From Marchantia polymorpha subsp. ruderalis (lineage: Eukaryota > Streptophyta > Marchantiopsida > Marchantiales > Marchantiaceae): a DNA stretch of 64,000 bases. The stretch spans positions 29,152,501 through 29,216,500 of the forward strand of contig AP031351.1 of NCBI GenBank assembly GCA_037833965.1. Reading direction: 5' to 3'. The position numbers were made by a program, and so were the translations under genes. Position 1 is the first letter of the stretch, and every line of letters begins with the position of its first letter. The notes beneath the pieces were generated by a model that did not search any database, was not told the DNA's origin, and worked only from the letters and a program-made list of their open reading frames with translations. Shown piece by piece: positions 20,097 to 33,700 of the stretch.

Positions 20097-23000
20097 TCGA
20101 TTGATGCTATCTCAGAAGAAAAGAGGGAGCTATCGAGTTCATTGTCAAATAGTCAAAGCGAGGAATTGGCAACAACCTCGGTTGACTGACACTGATGGAC
20201 TGGGATCATGGAGCATGAAATCTCACCATGCGCTACATGATTGTACATAATGCAGTTGTTCAGTCTTCACTGTAACCTATGAAACCTTCAGACTCTTGGA
20301 CCTTAATGCATGATAGGGTCAGATGTTTTCAAGCTCCCTACAACCTTTTTGGAGGCAAAAGCAGCCAAAGTTTCATTCTGGAAAAACAGTTGAAATCCAG
20401 CTTTAGAACTAGCCATATTATACAGTCTTTGTTCTTGCTGACATCAGAACATCACAGATTGATTGAACAAGAGCACACTGAACTTTCATTGTAGAGGAAC
20501 TTCTGGCCGGTCGAAACAGGGTTCGGTATGCTGAAAGGGACAGCTTCAACAGAATCCAAAAAAGCCACGGTGGACATGGAAAGAGAACTATTGCCTTCCC
20601 CTTCCAAAGATCCTAAAGCACTAGTACTTGGATTAGCAAGACACGCATCTCGGCTACGAGTTCGTACTCATAAATCAGGACAGAATACGCTAACGGGTGG
20701 CAAGCCTTCAGAATCCATCACCACTACGTACTAGAGCAGACTGTAAGCTCCGACTTTTCTTTTTTTTTTATTCATTGTATAAACTCTGAGAGTTTTCTGT
20801 TCAACCTACTGACTGACCGACCTTACACAATAGCTTCTGAATGGAATGGCACCCTTCGATGGCGATCACCTTTATTGACTTGCGCTGTGCTTGCACTGTG
20901 CCGGTTGTCGGACACTCGACAATGAGCTTGAATGACTCTATCTTCCACTATGAGGTCAGAGCCTGAGGTGTAGGCAGAATCATACGAGCTTTGCAACCCA
21001 CCACTATCCTCGAGACTTTGTTGACATACTTCGTGTACTCCCCGCCCCCTTTACTCTCACTGCATCAGAGATTTGAACGTTCAGATCGAATGAGCGTCAC
21101 TCATAGTCTGCCATCGATCAGTCGGCAGAGTTGCAGTTATAAAATGAACGCACCTCCTGGTCACAAGTTCCTTTCAAACCTTTCCACGACATGTCAGCCA
21201 ATACTTTCGCTGAACTTGCTCAGAGCTCACCGTCGATGAGAACTTTCAATTTACCGAAACGTACAATAGTCAGAAGAGAAGAGAGGATGTTGAGGCCGAG
21301 TCAATTTTCCTCTACCTGAGAGTGTGCTGGAAAGGATAGCAATGGACAAAGATATGAAGCAGATGTCTCTTCTTTCTTGCTGTCTTGAAAAGATGTGGTT
21401 CTATAATCATAAGAATACTCTGGAGGGGCCATGAATTTGATACATAAGAATGATTTGAATGAAAAGAGAGGAACCAAAGGGGTGGGTCTATGTCCAACAT
21501 GAATGCAAGCGTCTCCAGATGGGATACAACCACAGCACTTCTGTGGGCCAGCTGTGAAGCACATGGAGTTGTGGGGACAAAAGAATCTGGTTTGCCTTGG
21601 GATTTAGAACTCACACAATAGCTCAAAGTGGTAGGATCAAACTGCAGCATTTTTCAAAGTGTCAGCTTCTCTTCTTTTATCTTTCTGTGCCTTCTGTGCA
21701 GCTTGTAAGTCAGTTCTCTTCACTGAATATGGCTCTCGATATCTCACTTCCTCTTTCTTTCTTCCCAGATGCCGTAGATGCATGTCGTAAGCGAATCGCA
21801 CACTGACAAGTGCTGGCAAATCACGGAAAATTTCAAGCTTAAGAAAGATTATTATCTATCCTCTGACATATGAAGTAAATAAGATGATTGTATGGATAAG
21901 AGATAAGGAGGAAAAGTTTCATTATCAATCTAAAGCCATTTATATTCATAATTATATCATGAATATATGTATTGAAACATTCAATCTGAAGCCTTTTCCA
22001 GAGGATTGTTCTTTTTCTTTCGCTTTTGTATAACATGTGTTTCTGCTCTGGAACTTTTCTCTTGAGCGTTCTGTCTACATTCGCTGCACTCGTGCAACAA
22101 CCCACCGACTTGAAGTTTGCCAAGGCGATCATAATGAAACTAATTTTTTTCCCCAATCAGAACAAGATTAAACAATCTGCTAATAAACTACTTTAAAGCT
22201 GTGGGATGTGCCGGCTGTGAAGTTCAAGAACTAAGCTGCGAGGATGATGTGGAGTTTTGTCGCAAGAGTTGACTAATTACAAACGATGCGGTCATTCCCT
22301 GATGAGATGCGATGAGCATTTGGGGAAAACTCGGAGGTTGACACTACCATTAAACTACCCTCTGCAATTATCCAAGTTTTATCCACATGTGTAACAACGG
22401 GTCAAATATGGTAGAAACCAACACGAATGAAATGTCAAACGTTTACAAATGACATGGCATTTTCGTTAAGTGTGTAATACGCGTTGATTGCTAACAAACC
22501 AAAACTACATTAAATATAAGTAGAAATACACCCTGCTATGTATCCAGCCATTTCGAATACCCCTTGGGCCCAAGCAAAGGCCTCCTCTTCGTGTTATATA
22601 TATATTCTATCAATTTTGGGGAAAGATTTGCTATATTTAAGAAGTGTTTTCTCTTTCAGTACAACTTTGACTTTGGACTTTTTCGAGTTTAAGTGGAATT
22701 TGAAATAAGATCATAGTTCTTCACCTGCTCCAATTAAATATCTGTACATTATATGGATGACATGCTGGAAAACTTTATTTCAAATACCCAATTATTACGG
22801 ATTTTATCGTGCAAGCAAGCCCAATAGCGTTTACCTCCAGATCGGTCAACAACAACCTATGTTTTAAAGATTGGTTGAATTCTTTCTGAGCAACTCAAAC
22901 TATTTGTCAACGAGGTCATCCGGCCCAGCAACCTTGCACAATGTTCTGAATATATTACAATGCAAGTTATATTTCCAATAGAACATTCAGATCAATACAC

Positions 23001-24003
23001 AGGAGACCAACGGTAGACCGATAATGTTTCATCATTGTTCTTCAGTGGTTATCTTCATCAGAGATTGATTCCTTATGTCTTCCTCATGCCAAAATATCCA
23101 AACATAAAGGACTTATGTACTTTATGTCAAACCTCTAAGAGACTGAAATCATACAAACGACAATCAAGATAGAAGACAATAGTACACGTTTAGCTAACCT
23201 GTTGTCCAACATTTTTGGCGTTGAAGACATCGCTGTCTCGAGTTTCTGCATAGATATTTTTCTGTAGAAACTGACATGAAATGATATTGTTTCTTCCTTT
23301 AAGACATATTTAAAATTATACTAAAAACAATGTCAATCCTAACTCATCTTTACTCCACGCAAATGAAGACAGTCAAGAGGAAGAAATTTCTGTCTTGCCC
23401 TATTAGACAAAATCGTGTTATCGGAATAAGGAGTGGAGGTCTCATGATGTAGCTTTTCACTTTTCGGAGCATGATAACTACTCATGTCAAATGGAGTCAG
23501 AGATAATCTCATCTGTTCCAGAAAGAAGAAGAAAAGTGTCTTAGGTGCAGCCAAAGACAAAAGTTAGATATGAGCTAAAATAGATCCTCACTCATAAATT
23601 TTTCGAAAATAAAAAATAAGGATATTAGTTTCAAGTTAGATACTTTCATTTCTTTACAAGAAAAAATTAGAGTTGATAAATTGTCACCAAAACTTTTACA
23701 AGCAGCTGATCTTTAAAAAAATACTATACAATTTTAATATATGACTCAATTCTCAATTCTTTTAAATTGAATCAAACGATAGTGGAGTGGAGTCAAAGCT
23801 AGTTAATTGTTTCTTAAGATCAAACATCAAGATTTGGTTTCTGTAATTTTTACAAATAAAATTGAATACAAAGTTGATAGTTCTTCATTTATAACTATAG
23901 GTAGCATACAGACGTAAGAAAATTTTTGCTTCTAGAGAATAGGTGTAAAATATTCACAAGATATTCTCGACAATAATGTTTTTACATCTCTATCATTCAT
24001 AAC

Positions 24004-24062
24004 CATGATATGGAAGATTACATCTCTTGTAAGTATGTCTTCATGATATGGAAGATTACATC
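24004..24062. repeat. Perfect 21-bp direct repeat, 38-bp period
   Basis: The same 21 bases beginning CATGATATGG occur at 24004-24024 and 24042-24062 in AT-rich intergenic DNA. Confidence 0.85.
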
Positions 24063-26027
24063 GCCATGTGAATTTTATAAAAATGTCTAAACCTGGTCTG
24101 CTACTTCCACTATCAAAACATATTGCAGCAAAGTGTTTATCAAAGTATATATCAAGGGTGAATTGAAGTTCAGTGTCTCTCATTTTCTTCAGTCTCCGAC
24201 GCTTCTTTTTCTGGAGACTGGACATTTAAACCTTGTGGCACCAGCATCTTACCAACTCGCTGATGTGCCCGAGGTGTAAGTGACAGGAGATTTTCCCAAA
24301 ACTGCTAATAGAGCATTACTTTGTGGTTCCTGGTGCTGATCGAGACCCGTTCACAAGCAAGACAGCTGATCAGATATGTTACAAGGACCTCAAAAAATCT
24401 AGAAGGAGCTACTGGTTAGTTCATATCGCACTGTGGCATTGAAATAATTTAATCTCAGTATAAGCATATCTGATGATCTGCATCGGTCAGTGCTCACATT
24501 GAAGATGACAACGACACACGCAGCAGGCAGTCATCTGCTACATGCCCATCGCAAACGTCAAGGAACTCCATGAAACAAAGACCAAAATGCAGGCCGTGAA
24601 GTTGAATTCCACACAATGTATGCTATCTGTTGGATGGTTTGGGAGATATCTTTCTACTTGTACATCCACTTTGATGATTTCCATACTACATACTTCTATA
24701 TTCTCAAGGTTGAAGGTTTCTTAATAGAGAACCACCAATTCCTAGCATTGCATGCATACTTACAATTCTAAATTCCCAGGTGCCGAACATGGAGGAAACT
24801 ATTCCCAACTCACGGAACCCCAAAATCTAGATCTCCTCTGCCTCTGGAGACTTGTGCTGTTTCATACTATTTCAAGAAGGCAAGGTTGATAGTTTCATAT
24901 CACCTGCAACTAATATGGAAATATGTCTGCAACCCACCATTCGGTTGGAAGTGGAAGTATTGATGAAGAGTTTGTAGAAAGAACTCGGCATCAGCAAACT
25001 TTGAGCTACTCAATATGTTCATTCTTCTTAGTATCAGCTGCATACCGTTATATCTTTCATACGTTCATATGCAATAATGCCCTGACAACGGCCGAGGTAC
25101 AGAAATGGACGCCACATCATTTCTCTCTCTTACAAATCGTATGACGTTTTCCAGTATCGACTCCTTCGACAGAATAAAGCGTGTGCTTCGTTGAATAAAC
25201 ATCAATATTCAAAAGCAGAGATTGGGGATTTCATTATGGCAAGTTGCAAAGGCAACACTTGTCATCGATCAATGGACTCATTGATGTACAAACTACTTAT
25301 GACTCAAACTCCGTATGAGAACTGCTTGAGATCTGAAATAACAGAAGCCTGTGAAAGTGTAAGCCTGAGTGAAGAAATAATATCCGGGAGAACAGAAGCA
25401 GAACTATAATTCATGGACATACTCAAGTGGAAGAAATGGCAAGTCTAACTTAAAGATATATCATATGTGCGTCCTGACAGTGTATGTATTCCTTTGATAA
25501 AGCCTAATATATTCCACTGTGTTGCCTTAACCATTTGTGGATACTCAGAGCGAGAAGATCTGTACCTTACAGGTGATAAGAAGCGTACTTAATGCTTCCT
25601 ATTTGCATGTGAGTCGCGTGTCATTGTCTGAAAAGGTTTCAGGTGGTTGATGTGAGACACTAGGGGTTCAATCAGAGCTATTAGAATAAAAGATGAGTTT
25701 TCAGTTGTGCAGTCCCAATCGCTTTGATACATCTCAGTTCTAGTTGACTACCTATCATAAGGGAAGTGGTTTCCAGGAAACTAATGGAATTTTTCATACA
25801 AGTAAATCAATGCACAGTCCCTGAATGTGCAGATTCAACCAAAAGATCTGACCGTTCGGACCATATCTCACATACACGGGAACATTTCAACAAGTCTTTC
25901 AAAAGATCTAATATACAAGGGTGCACATTGTCCACATACGCTCGTGACTTCAATGCATAGATTTTTTGTGACATTGGAGCTTGTGTATATGTCGGTCCAG
26001 ATGAAGTTCAACGTTCCAAGTTAAGAA

Positions 26028-26049
26028 CTGATGAACAAGAGTTCATCAG
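26028..26049. repeat. Short perfect hairpin
   Basis: CTGATGAAC and GTTCATCAG are exact reverse complements around an AAGA tetraloop. No U-run follows, so it does not look like a pol III terminator. Confidence 0.7.
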
Positions 26050-27087
26050 CTCTGATTCATGCGACTAATTGCGTAGAATATTTCTGATAATATAGTATTT
26101 CGTATCATATTAAATCTCCAACTGCTCGGTTGAGATCGTTAATAAAACGTGCATTTTCATGCGAAAAGATTAAACTATTCGATTAGTGCAGTCGTGTTGT
26201 TGAGGGTTTAATGACATGAACTGTTCCAGCATAAACTACGATTGAGTCTGGCTTATGCAATCGTACAGAGCCTACCATTGAGCCTACAAAATCTGGGCCT
26301 GGGGGTCCAACGAATTTTCTGGTAGCAAGAAACGTCATTCGAGCTACTTTTCCAGCAGCTTTCGAGAGTACGAACTCTTTGGGGCAGGAAATGATTTTCA
26401 GCTCGAACTTCGTAAGTGAAGAAAATCTTCTCTCGGTCTAATAGACTACTGTGGACAGTACTGTCAAGTTCATTCTACAGGTTCTATTGAACGACTCGCA
26501 CCAACTCACAGCACACGAATAGACAGAGAAGTACTACTACTACATGCAGTGCGGAGCAGCCCTCCATTCCATCGTCTTCATGACATCGAATCGAAGGCAT
26601 GCCATGGCAATCCTTGCGGGATTAATGGCATGGCTACTACTACTGGCGTGACGTGGTGTCAACATTGATAATAGAATTTCGCACCCCAGGCTCGGATACG
26701 TGTCATGCAGGTCGGAGTATCAGTCATTAATTCGGCCTTCGAAGTCGACAACGAGGGGTCAACCCAACGATTAGCCATCCATCCTCCCATCCATCCCTCA
26801 CTTGAGAATACACTGGTTTCTGGGGCAGGACTGCTCCAACCCTTCACGTCTCTTGCGTTGATCCTGTCAACTGAAGCGATTTGACATGTACAGTACAATC
26901 CATCCCGTCTGAGACTCCAATGACATTGAATGATGTAATGGCAAAAGATCTTCTAAAGAACAAAAGGGGAGGTAAAGAGAGGAGAGGAGGAGGAGAGTAA
27001 AGCAGAGAAAAAGGGAAGGTAACGAAAGGAGCTTCATTTGCTGACTGCGGTAGAGATCTCAGCTGCCAAGCTTAAATTACACTTAAA

Positions 27088-27090
<3 letters not shown>

Positions 27091-27121
<31 letters not shown>
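27091..27121. repeat. (TC)n microsatellite
   Basis: Fifteen uninterrupted TC units in intergenic DNA. Confidence 0.95.
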
Positions 27122-27123
<2 letters not shown>

Positions 27124-29197
27124 CGCACGCCCTCTCCAGGAGAGGACGCTGCGTTACCTCGCTGGGTCCGTCCATCCATGCCTACCTTTCACAAAAGCAA
27201 AGGTGGCAGCCTCCACCACCTAGAGGGCAAGAAACAAACAAAACATGACGCAGCCCAGACAGAAGCCTGAGAACTACGGGAAGATCGGCCCATTTCTGAC
27301 GGTGACACAATCAAGGGACTTCACGGATGAGAGAAAGAAGTCCATATTGTTGACATGGTTTGAATCCAGTCCATGCCACGCATTACGTATAATGCTCGAA
27401 AGCAAAGAATCTTGCCCTCTGCTCCCCTACAGCTCTGAGACAAAACAGAGTGCAGCCGCTGTGATCCAGAGGTGACTCGTCCTACTCCTTCCAAAATATC
27501 TACCTACATATGACCACGTCTCCCCTTCCCTTCCCTTCTCTACTCCTCCAATCCTTCTCTTCCTCTCAGCCTCCAATTCCATGCTTCTGAGAAACCAGAA
27601 AGGTTGTTACTCTTACTGTAACGCACGAGAATGACGATGATTACTTCTCCCTTCATCCCTCCATGTATCCCTGTGATGCGAGGACTCGTACAAGTCTGCA
27701 GTATTCGAGCCTCGAATATAAAACTGATGCTTGCAGGGAAAGGAAGAAAGGAAAGGTAAGTGGGCGGGGGAAGAAGCGAGTGAGGAAGTGAGTCCTCGTG
27801 GACTGCATGCATGAGGTGGTGGGGATAAGCACTCACGTGGTACTGTACTGCAATGCTGTACTACTACAAAGCTCCCACTACTGTACTACAAACTGCGACG
27901 AAATCGATTACTTTAAGCGTTGACAAATGCACATCATGATTGCTCGCATGAGTGAAATGGAATTGATGGAAGAATGAGACTCCGTGTGGTCAATTTTTAT
28001 TCCGTCGAGTCACAAACTGGCAGGTTCCTCCGCCACTCTCATTCATTCAAATTGACGGCTCGAATATCTTAGGCCCAGAAGTATTTAAGTTCTCAGTCGA
28101 ATGCGGTGTAGTAGGTAGACTGATCAGTTTGCGGTTCTTACCGTCCAAGGAGCAAGTCCTTCCTAGTATGGTGTGTAGTGTGTCAAGTGCCCCTAATCTT
28201 GTGGACGGGCCAGACTAGTGTGGTCCACTCTGGTGTAGAGCGTCTGACCCCGTGCCCTGCCTGCATCACCATGAACCTCTGAATAGAAGAATGACTTGGG
28301 ACTAGGCTCATGACAAGTCAAATGTAGAGATGTCAGCGAATGGCTGAGGCCCACCTTTCTCGTTGAAGCAAAGCTTGTCCCGACCTAAGGAGACGATTCT
28401 CGGTTCGGTCTAAATGAATTTCGAGCTCACAGAAAAGCGTCGTCTAATGTCTTGTGAGAGTCTCTCTTTGAGGGTCCTCGACATTCTCCTGTGATCTGCG
28501 TTCGGTACCTAGAGTTTGGATTCAGCCCTCCTAACCCGTCTCAGGTACTTGTTAGAGTGCAGATGAGGTACTACAGAACAAAATGCAGCCCCTTTGGACT
28601 TCATGGTATGGACCCTCCTCAAACCAAGAGAGCCACTGCCTTCTTTGTATGGTTGATTTCATTTAATCCATGTAATATTCATAACAGCTTCGGTCAAAGC
28701 ACAAGTTTTGATCACTTGACCCACAATATTAAACAGTATGATATCTACAGTTTAAGTTTATGTGGATGTTCGTGAAAGCGGGCCATCCCAATTAGTGGGA
28801 AATTGGATGTTCTCGAGGTGAAGTAATCCGAACTCGAAAGCTGCCCTCTCCGCTTCATCTGAGGGACATGTCGGCGTCATCCACTAGAGTGCAAAACGGT
28901 ATTCATCATTTATAAATTTAGATCAGACCTAATGTGCACGTTTTTTGAAACTAAGGTGTGCGGTTTGTGACACCGAGTGGAGTAATAATGAGCTTGGCAA
29001 CCTTCGTTCATTCAGGACCTCGTTTGTTTGCACTTCGGCGTGTTGAAATGGCCGCCACAGTGCCACCGGCTTGTTGTGACATGAGATGTTAGATGTGCGA
29101 ACTCGGTTCTCGAAATCTGACAATCAGGTCCCCGTCTGTGAGTATCTTTCTTCATGTTTTACCCCACTTCAACGTTTCCATTCCACCTGTCAGGGAG

Positions 29198-29241
29198 GTG
29201 AAGTTGTGTCATCAATGCTCTGTATTGAGACACAACTTCAC
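29198..29241. repeat. 13-bp inverted repeat with 18-bp loop
   Basis: GTGAAGTTGTGTC (29198-29210) and GACACAACTTCAC (29229-29241) are exact reverse complements. Confidence 0.8.
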
Positions 29242-30708
29242 TCACGTACAACATCCCAGGTTCGTTAGGACCCACTTACAACTAGTGCTATGGTTGAGAT
29301 CCCGAAGCTCGATGTGCATAGAATAAGTTATAGAAAGTCTAGATCGTCTCGGTGGCTCTGGATTAACGAATTGTGGGTCTTGGTTTCACGAAACTTTTAG
29401 TAAGCAAGCAAATATTGCATTGTCTTCATGTTTCTTCGCCGCTTTCTCTGCGTCAACTCTGATCTATTATGAAGCTCGGTAGGATTTCTAAACCTTTGGT
29501 CACAAACTGCGGGAACATGTTACTTAGTTACATGCTGGCGGATCGTTTGAATACTGATGGAAGATAGTTTCATCTCATTCCTGCCACCACTGTGGGCAAT
29601 TCTTTGACAACTCAGCCACAGGCCTTACTGGATTCACGTATCCAGGTTGACCGACTAAATGAGGTCGTCGTATCAAATTGAACTGCGAATTAGTCCCACC
29701 TGGCCCGACATCAGATGTAAGTAGTCTCTTAGTAGTGTCAAAGTGAAAAATCTTCAGAAAGATGGTCTGTTCCATCTGTCGTACGCATATGATGGTGAGA
29801 GGGTTCAAGTGGCGCACTGGTCGCAAAATTCAATGTTTCCAACCTCAAGCTGAACAGATTCACGAAACAATAAATTATTGTACATTTGGGTCAAAGTTAT
29901 GCATCCGCTGGGATTCTTCTAGTTTCTCTAAGGAGAGTTCTCCATTGCAGTCTATTGCATTGACATGTGAAACGCTACCCATGGATCTCCTTTCTTCTGG
30001 ATCACACATGATGGTGCAATAAGAGCTCTGAATTTTTTCGTTCCTACCTTTCTGCATTTAATTGAACCTCAGACCTCGCAAGTTTCGAGCCGAATAAAGC
30101 CGCAGGCTTGACGCGTTACTCAAGCATACGACATAATAAGTGAGAATACTGCAAAAAGATGTGCTTTACACTGCATCCAGTGCCCTAGCCTTCTTAAACA
30201 TATAGTCTACTGACTACTCTAAATAGGCTTTACACTCTACGAATGGAGGCAAAACTCCTGCACGAATTAGTTTGAAAACTGATAAGGCAGTGAAACTCAG
30301 TAAAATGTGAGAGCCGATTGATGGACTAACTACGGGTGAGTCTCTTAGTGCTTACTAGCACCAGTAGGGCAAAACTTTATGACCTTCGGCCAAAGGGGAA
30401 TAACTGTTCACACCCTACGTCTTTTTCGGACTTTTGACGAACTTTTCGTGTGCCTTTTTTATGGCAAATGATCCCGTTCCTTCAATCGCAACTGAGTTAT
30501 GTGAAAGGTAAGGTGAGACGTATCCACTTGCCTGCACAAGATTGAAGGGCTAAAGTCAGAAATGTACTTGGCTAATCGCTATTTCCGTTCGCAATAAGAC
30601 CAGCGAAGGCATGAAGTAAACCAGGAAAAAAAAAGATCCCAAGAGTTCTTCGATAAAATAAATTCTGTTCAACTCTATAAAACTGGAGAGAGTAGACTAG
30701 CACAAAGA

Positions 30709-33700
30709 TCAATGTGAACAAAAGGCTGGCTTTCTATGATACTGTCCTTGAAGATCTACGGCATTAAATACAGATACGCATGGTTTGACATCTTCGCATC
30801 TTGAAAGAAATGCTTTCATGCTACACTGAAGATGTGCTTCCATAAACTGTTCACAACCATTCCTTCCGAGATAGAACTCGATACTCAAAGAAGCAAATAT
30901 ACAAAAGATGATCAAACCCACCTGCAGCAGTGGTAGAGGGACTTCAATCCATCCCTGTAGCAAAGTGTCTACACACTGAAGGGTTTCCAAATCAAGAGGA
31001 GTGATGAGATACAGAATTCCCTTTTCGGGATCCACTCCTCGCACAATCCCTGTAGTCAACAACGTGAAGGATAAGAACAAGCTGGATGGTATTGACAGGA
31101 AAGGGCTCTCTGCTTTCAGTAAGCGTACTGGAAAATTCCTTCGAAGCTTACAGATGTAGATCCTTGATCTCACACTAATACGCCAAAACTCTTTTCCAGC
31201 TTCACTACTTCGTGCGCTGTTAAGCACACTCGGGTACAACTAAAAGTGTTTCTGAAGAGAAGTGAACCACAATATCGTGGGTCTAACATTCTCTCCGAGA
31301 AATCGAAATGGAGATGTTTCTACTCACCAATGCCCACACATGCTGCTGGAGGACCGCCAGGATTCTTCTTGTCAGTTCTCAGGCTCACTCCAAGACCGAC
31401 CAACGCTCCATTTATACTGTACAGTTTCTCCTTTTGAGGAACCTGTACGGAAACACAAACTGCTGCTCAGATCCGAGAATGAGGATCAATATTTACGTCT
31501 CCATGGCTATGGAAAGGTTACAAACACTCGACATAATATTTTTTATTTATATACATTGCAATGGCTAATAGGAGTGTGTAATTCTTATAAACAAACATTC
31601 CCTTTTTTAGTTTATTTCCAAAACCGCTGCCAAACTTGAGTAATGTAAACGAAAGATCCCATTAATAGACAGATCACGTGAGGGGTGGGGGAAAGGTCAG
31701 GATAGCCGTAATATATAGCCCTGGCCTAGGGAAAAGACCAAATAAGAGGATTAGAAGATGGAACCCCCGTAAATGTGGCAAAGAAGTCTCCTTCGGAACC
31801 TCTGGACCCGGGTAGGATAAAATAGAATATATTGTTTACGTTACTTACGTGGTGTGATAGCCTGAGGTGGAAAAGAAACGTGAAACTTTCAAGAAAGGTT
31901 GAGCAACTTAATGCTCTGATATTCTCACTTGTTTTTTAAAGTAGATGCCATAATTGTTTGGAACTTACTTGACAGTGTAGATGGATTATCTTGACTGCTG
32001 AGATTGGAATCTGAAATGGAGTGCAGCTAACGAGTTTCATAGCTGTTTGTGCATACAATCTATCCTCTCTGTATGGATACGGCAACGGACTCCTCCAAAA
32101 ACACTGCCTGAAATAAGCTAAGATTCTCAAGTCTCTTAGTTGATCAGCAGGTGCCTTGGCACGGATCCTGCATTGAATCAGACTTCATGATTAAGGACCT
32201 GGTGATACAAAACATCACTATTCACACATACAGGAAGTCCTCATTGGACAGAACAGTCAATGCAATTAGTGTAGATGCCAGTAATTTTTAAAAGACCATT
32301 CTCAGCTTCAACTGCCACACATAAAGTCAAGTAACCGTATGATATTCAAAACATATAATCGAGCAAGGTTGTCAATACCGTGATGAATATCAGGAAGAGC
32401 TTACAGTGGCTTGTCTGGGCCTTCCAAGGCATTCTCAATGTACAAAAGAACTGTACTGTTAGTGCCATTTGAAGACTCCCAAAACTGGCCAGTTGGTAAA
32501 TTATTGTTTGCCCCAATGGAATTAATGTGCACTAAATGTGAAGGTGATGTGTGACGCAGTATATTCACCAAGACGTCGTAGCCAACACCTGCTTATTGTC
32601 AAAAGGCAAACAGTCGAAAAGTATGAGCTACAAAATCAAAAACACCAGGAGCAAAAAGTTACTAATCTTGAATAAAACAAAAGGATGTTGCATTCAACAA
32701 CATTTGTTCATCCGAGTGTCAAGTCACTGCACCTTTGAGCCATCCATGAGTGTTGATAATGAGCGGGATTCCAGATTTAACATCGTTGCTACTACGAGCT
32801 GTCTTTTTCACCCCGTAATTTTGCTGGAAGTAATCGTAGAGAGCTACAATACTCCGACAATACATGTCTGGGTCAGATTTAGGTGAATTGTCACCATAGA
32901 AAAAAGACCTGCAATGGTTGCCAAGGGCAGAAATGTTCGTAAGCAAAAAAAAGTCTTGGAATATTGGTAACCGACTGGATCAGGCACAGCGACCAGTTAT
33001 ATAGCTACAAATAGAGCCACTGAATCGTGCTTTGCAAGACGTTTACTCCACAATTTGCAACAGTAACACAAATAGAGGAGGTTACCACTAAGTAAGTTGT
33101 CAAAGCTTACATATTGCAGCAATAGCCATGAATACAAAGATCATTTCTCATGACGCACGGAGCTAGAAGACATATCCACAAGATCCTTTACCTTTCTGGG
33201 TTTTGCAGGTGTAAAATAGGAGAACCTACAAAACAGAGACGAATAAATGATTGTTCAATATCTTGAACAGGCAGATGTAGGTAGAACCTACAGCCCGTAA
33301 AACATATTATTCAGCACAACGTTGCTATATGCAATATGGAAGGGACATCAAAACACACTGCTCTTCGTTTCCAACGACAGCGGACACAAATAAGGCATAA
33401 AAGAATGAAACTAAGAAAACAGGAAACCACAAGAACAAAAGCTGAGTGCATCTTACCGAAAACAGGCTTTCTCAATATATGTAGCGATAAACATCCAGGA
33501 ACAGTAAACTCCGGCTGTCCAATGTCGGTATCCAAGTAACCAACAGATTCATAACTGCGAATGAAGTTGACGATTCTATAAGTAACGCCAAACAAGCAGA
33601 ACATGGACAGACCACTTTCCTCATATGCGACGGTAGGACTCTATCGACGACGATTTCTCTTTTAACTCTTGCAGGACTTTCCAAAATGGGCAATTAGTAA

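Larger units (their letters stand above)
20097..30708. other. Gene-poor intergenic region
   Basis: About 10 kb without a convincing exon chain. The part from 21840 to 24240 is AT-rich. A perfect 21-bp direct repeat (24004-24024 and 24042-24062), a 9-bp hairpin with a 4-base loop (26028-26049), a TC microsatellite (27091-27121) and a 13-bp inverted repeat (29198-29241) are visible. Frames near 20528, 21312 and 29575 are short and carry no recognised family signature. Confidence 0.45.
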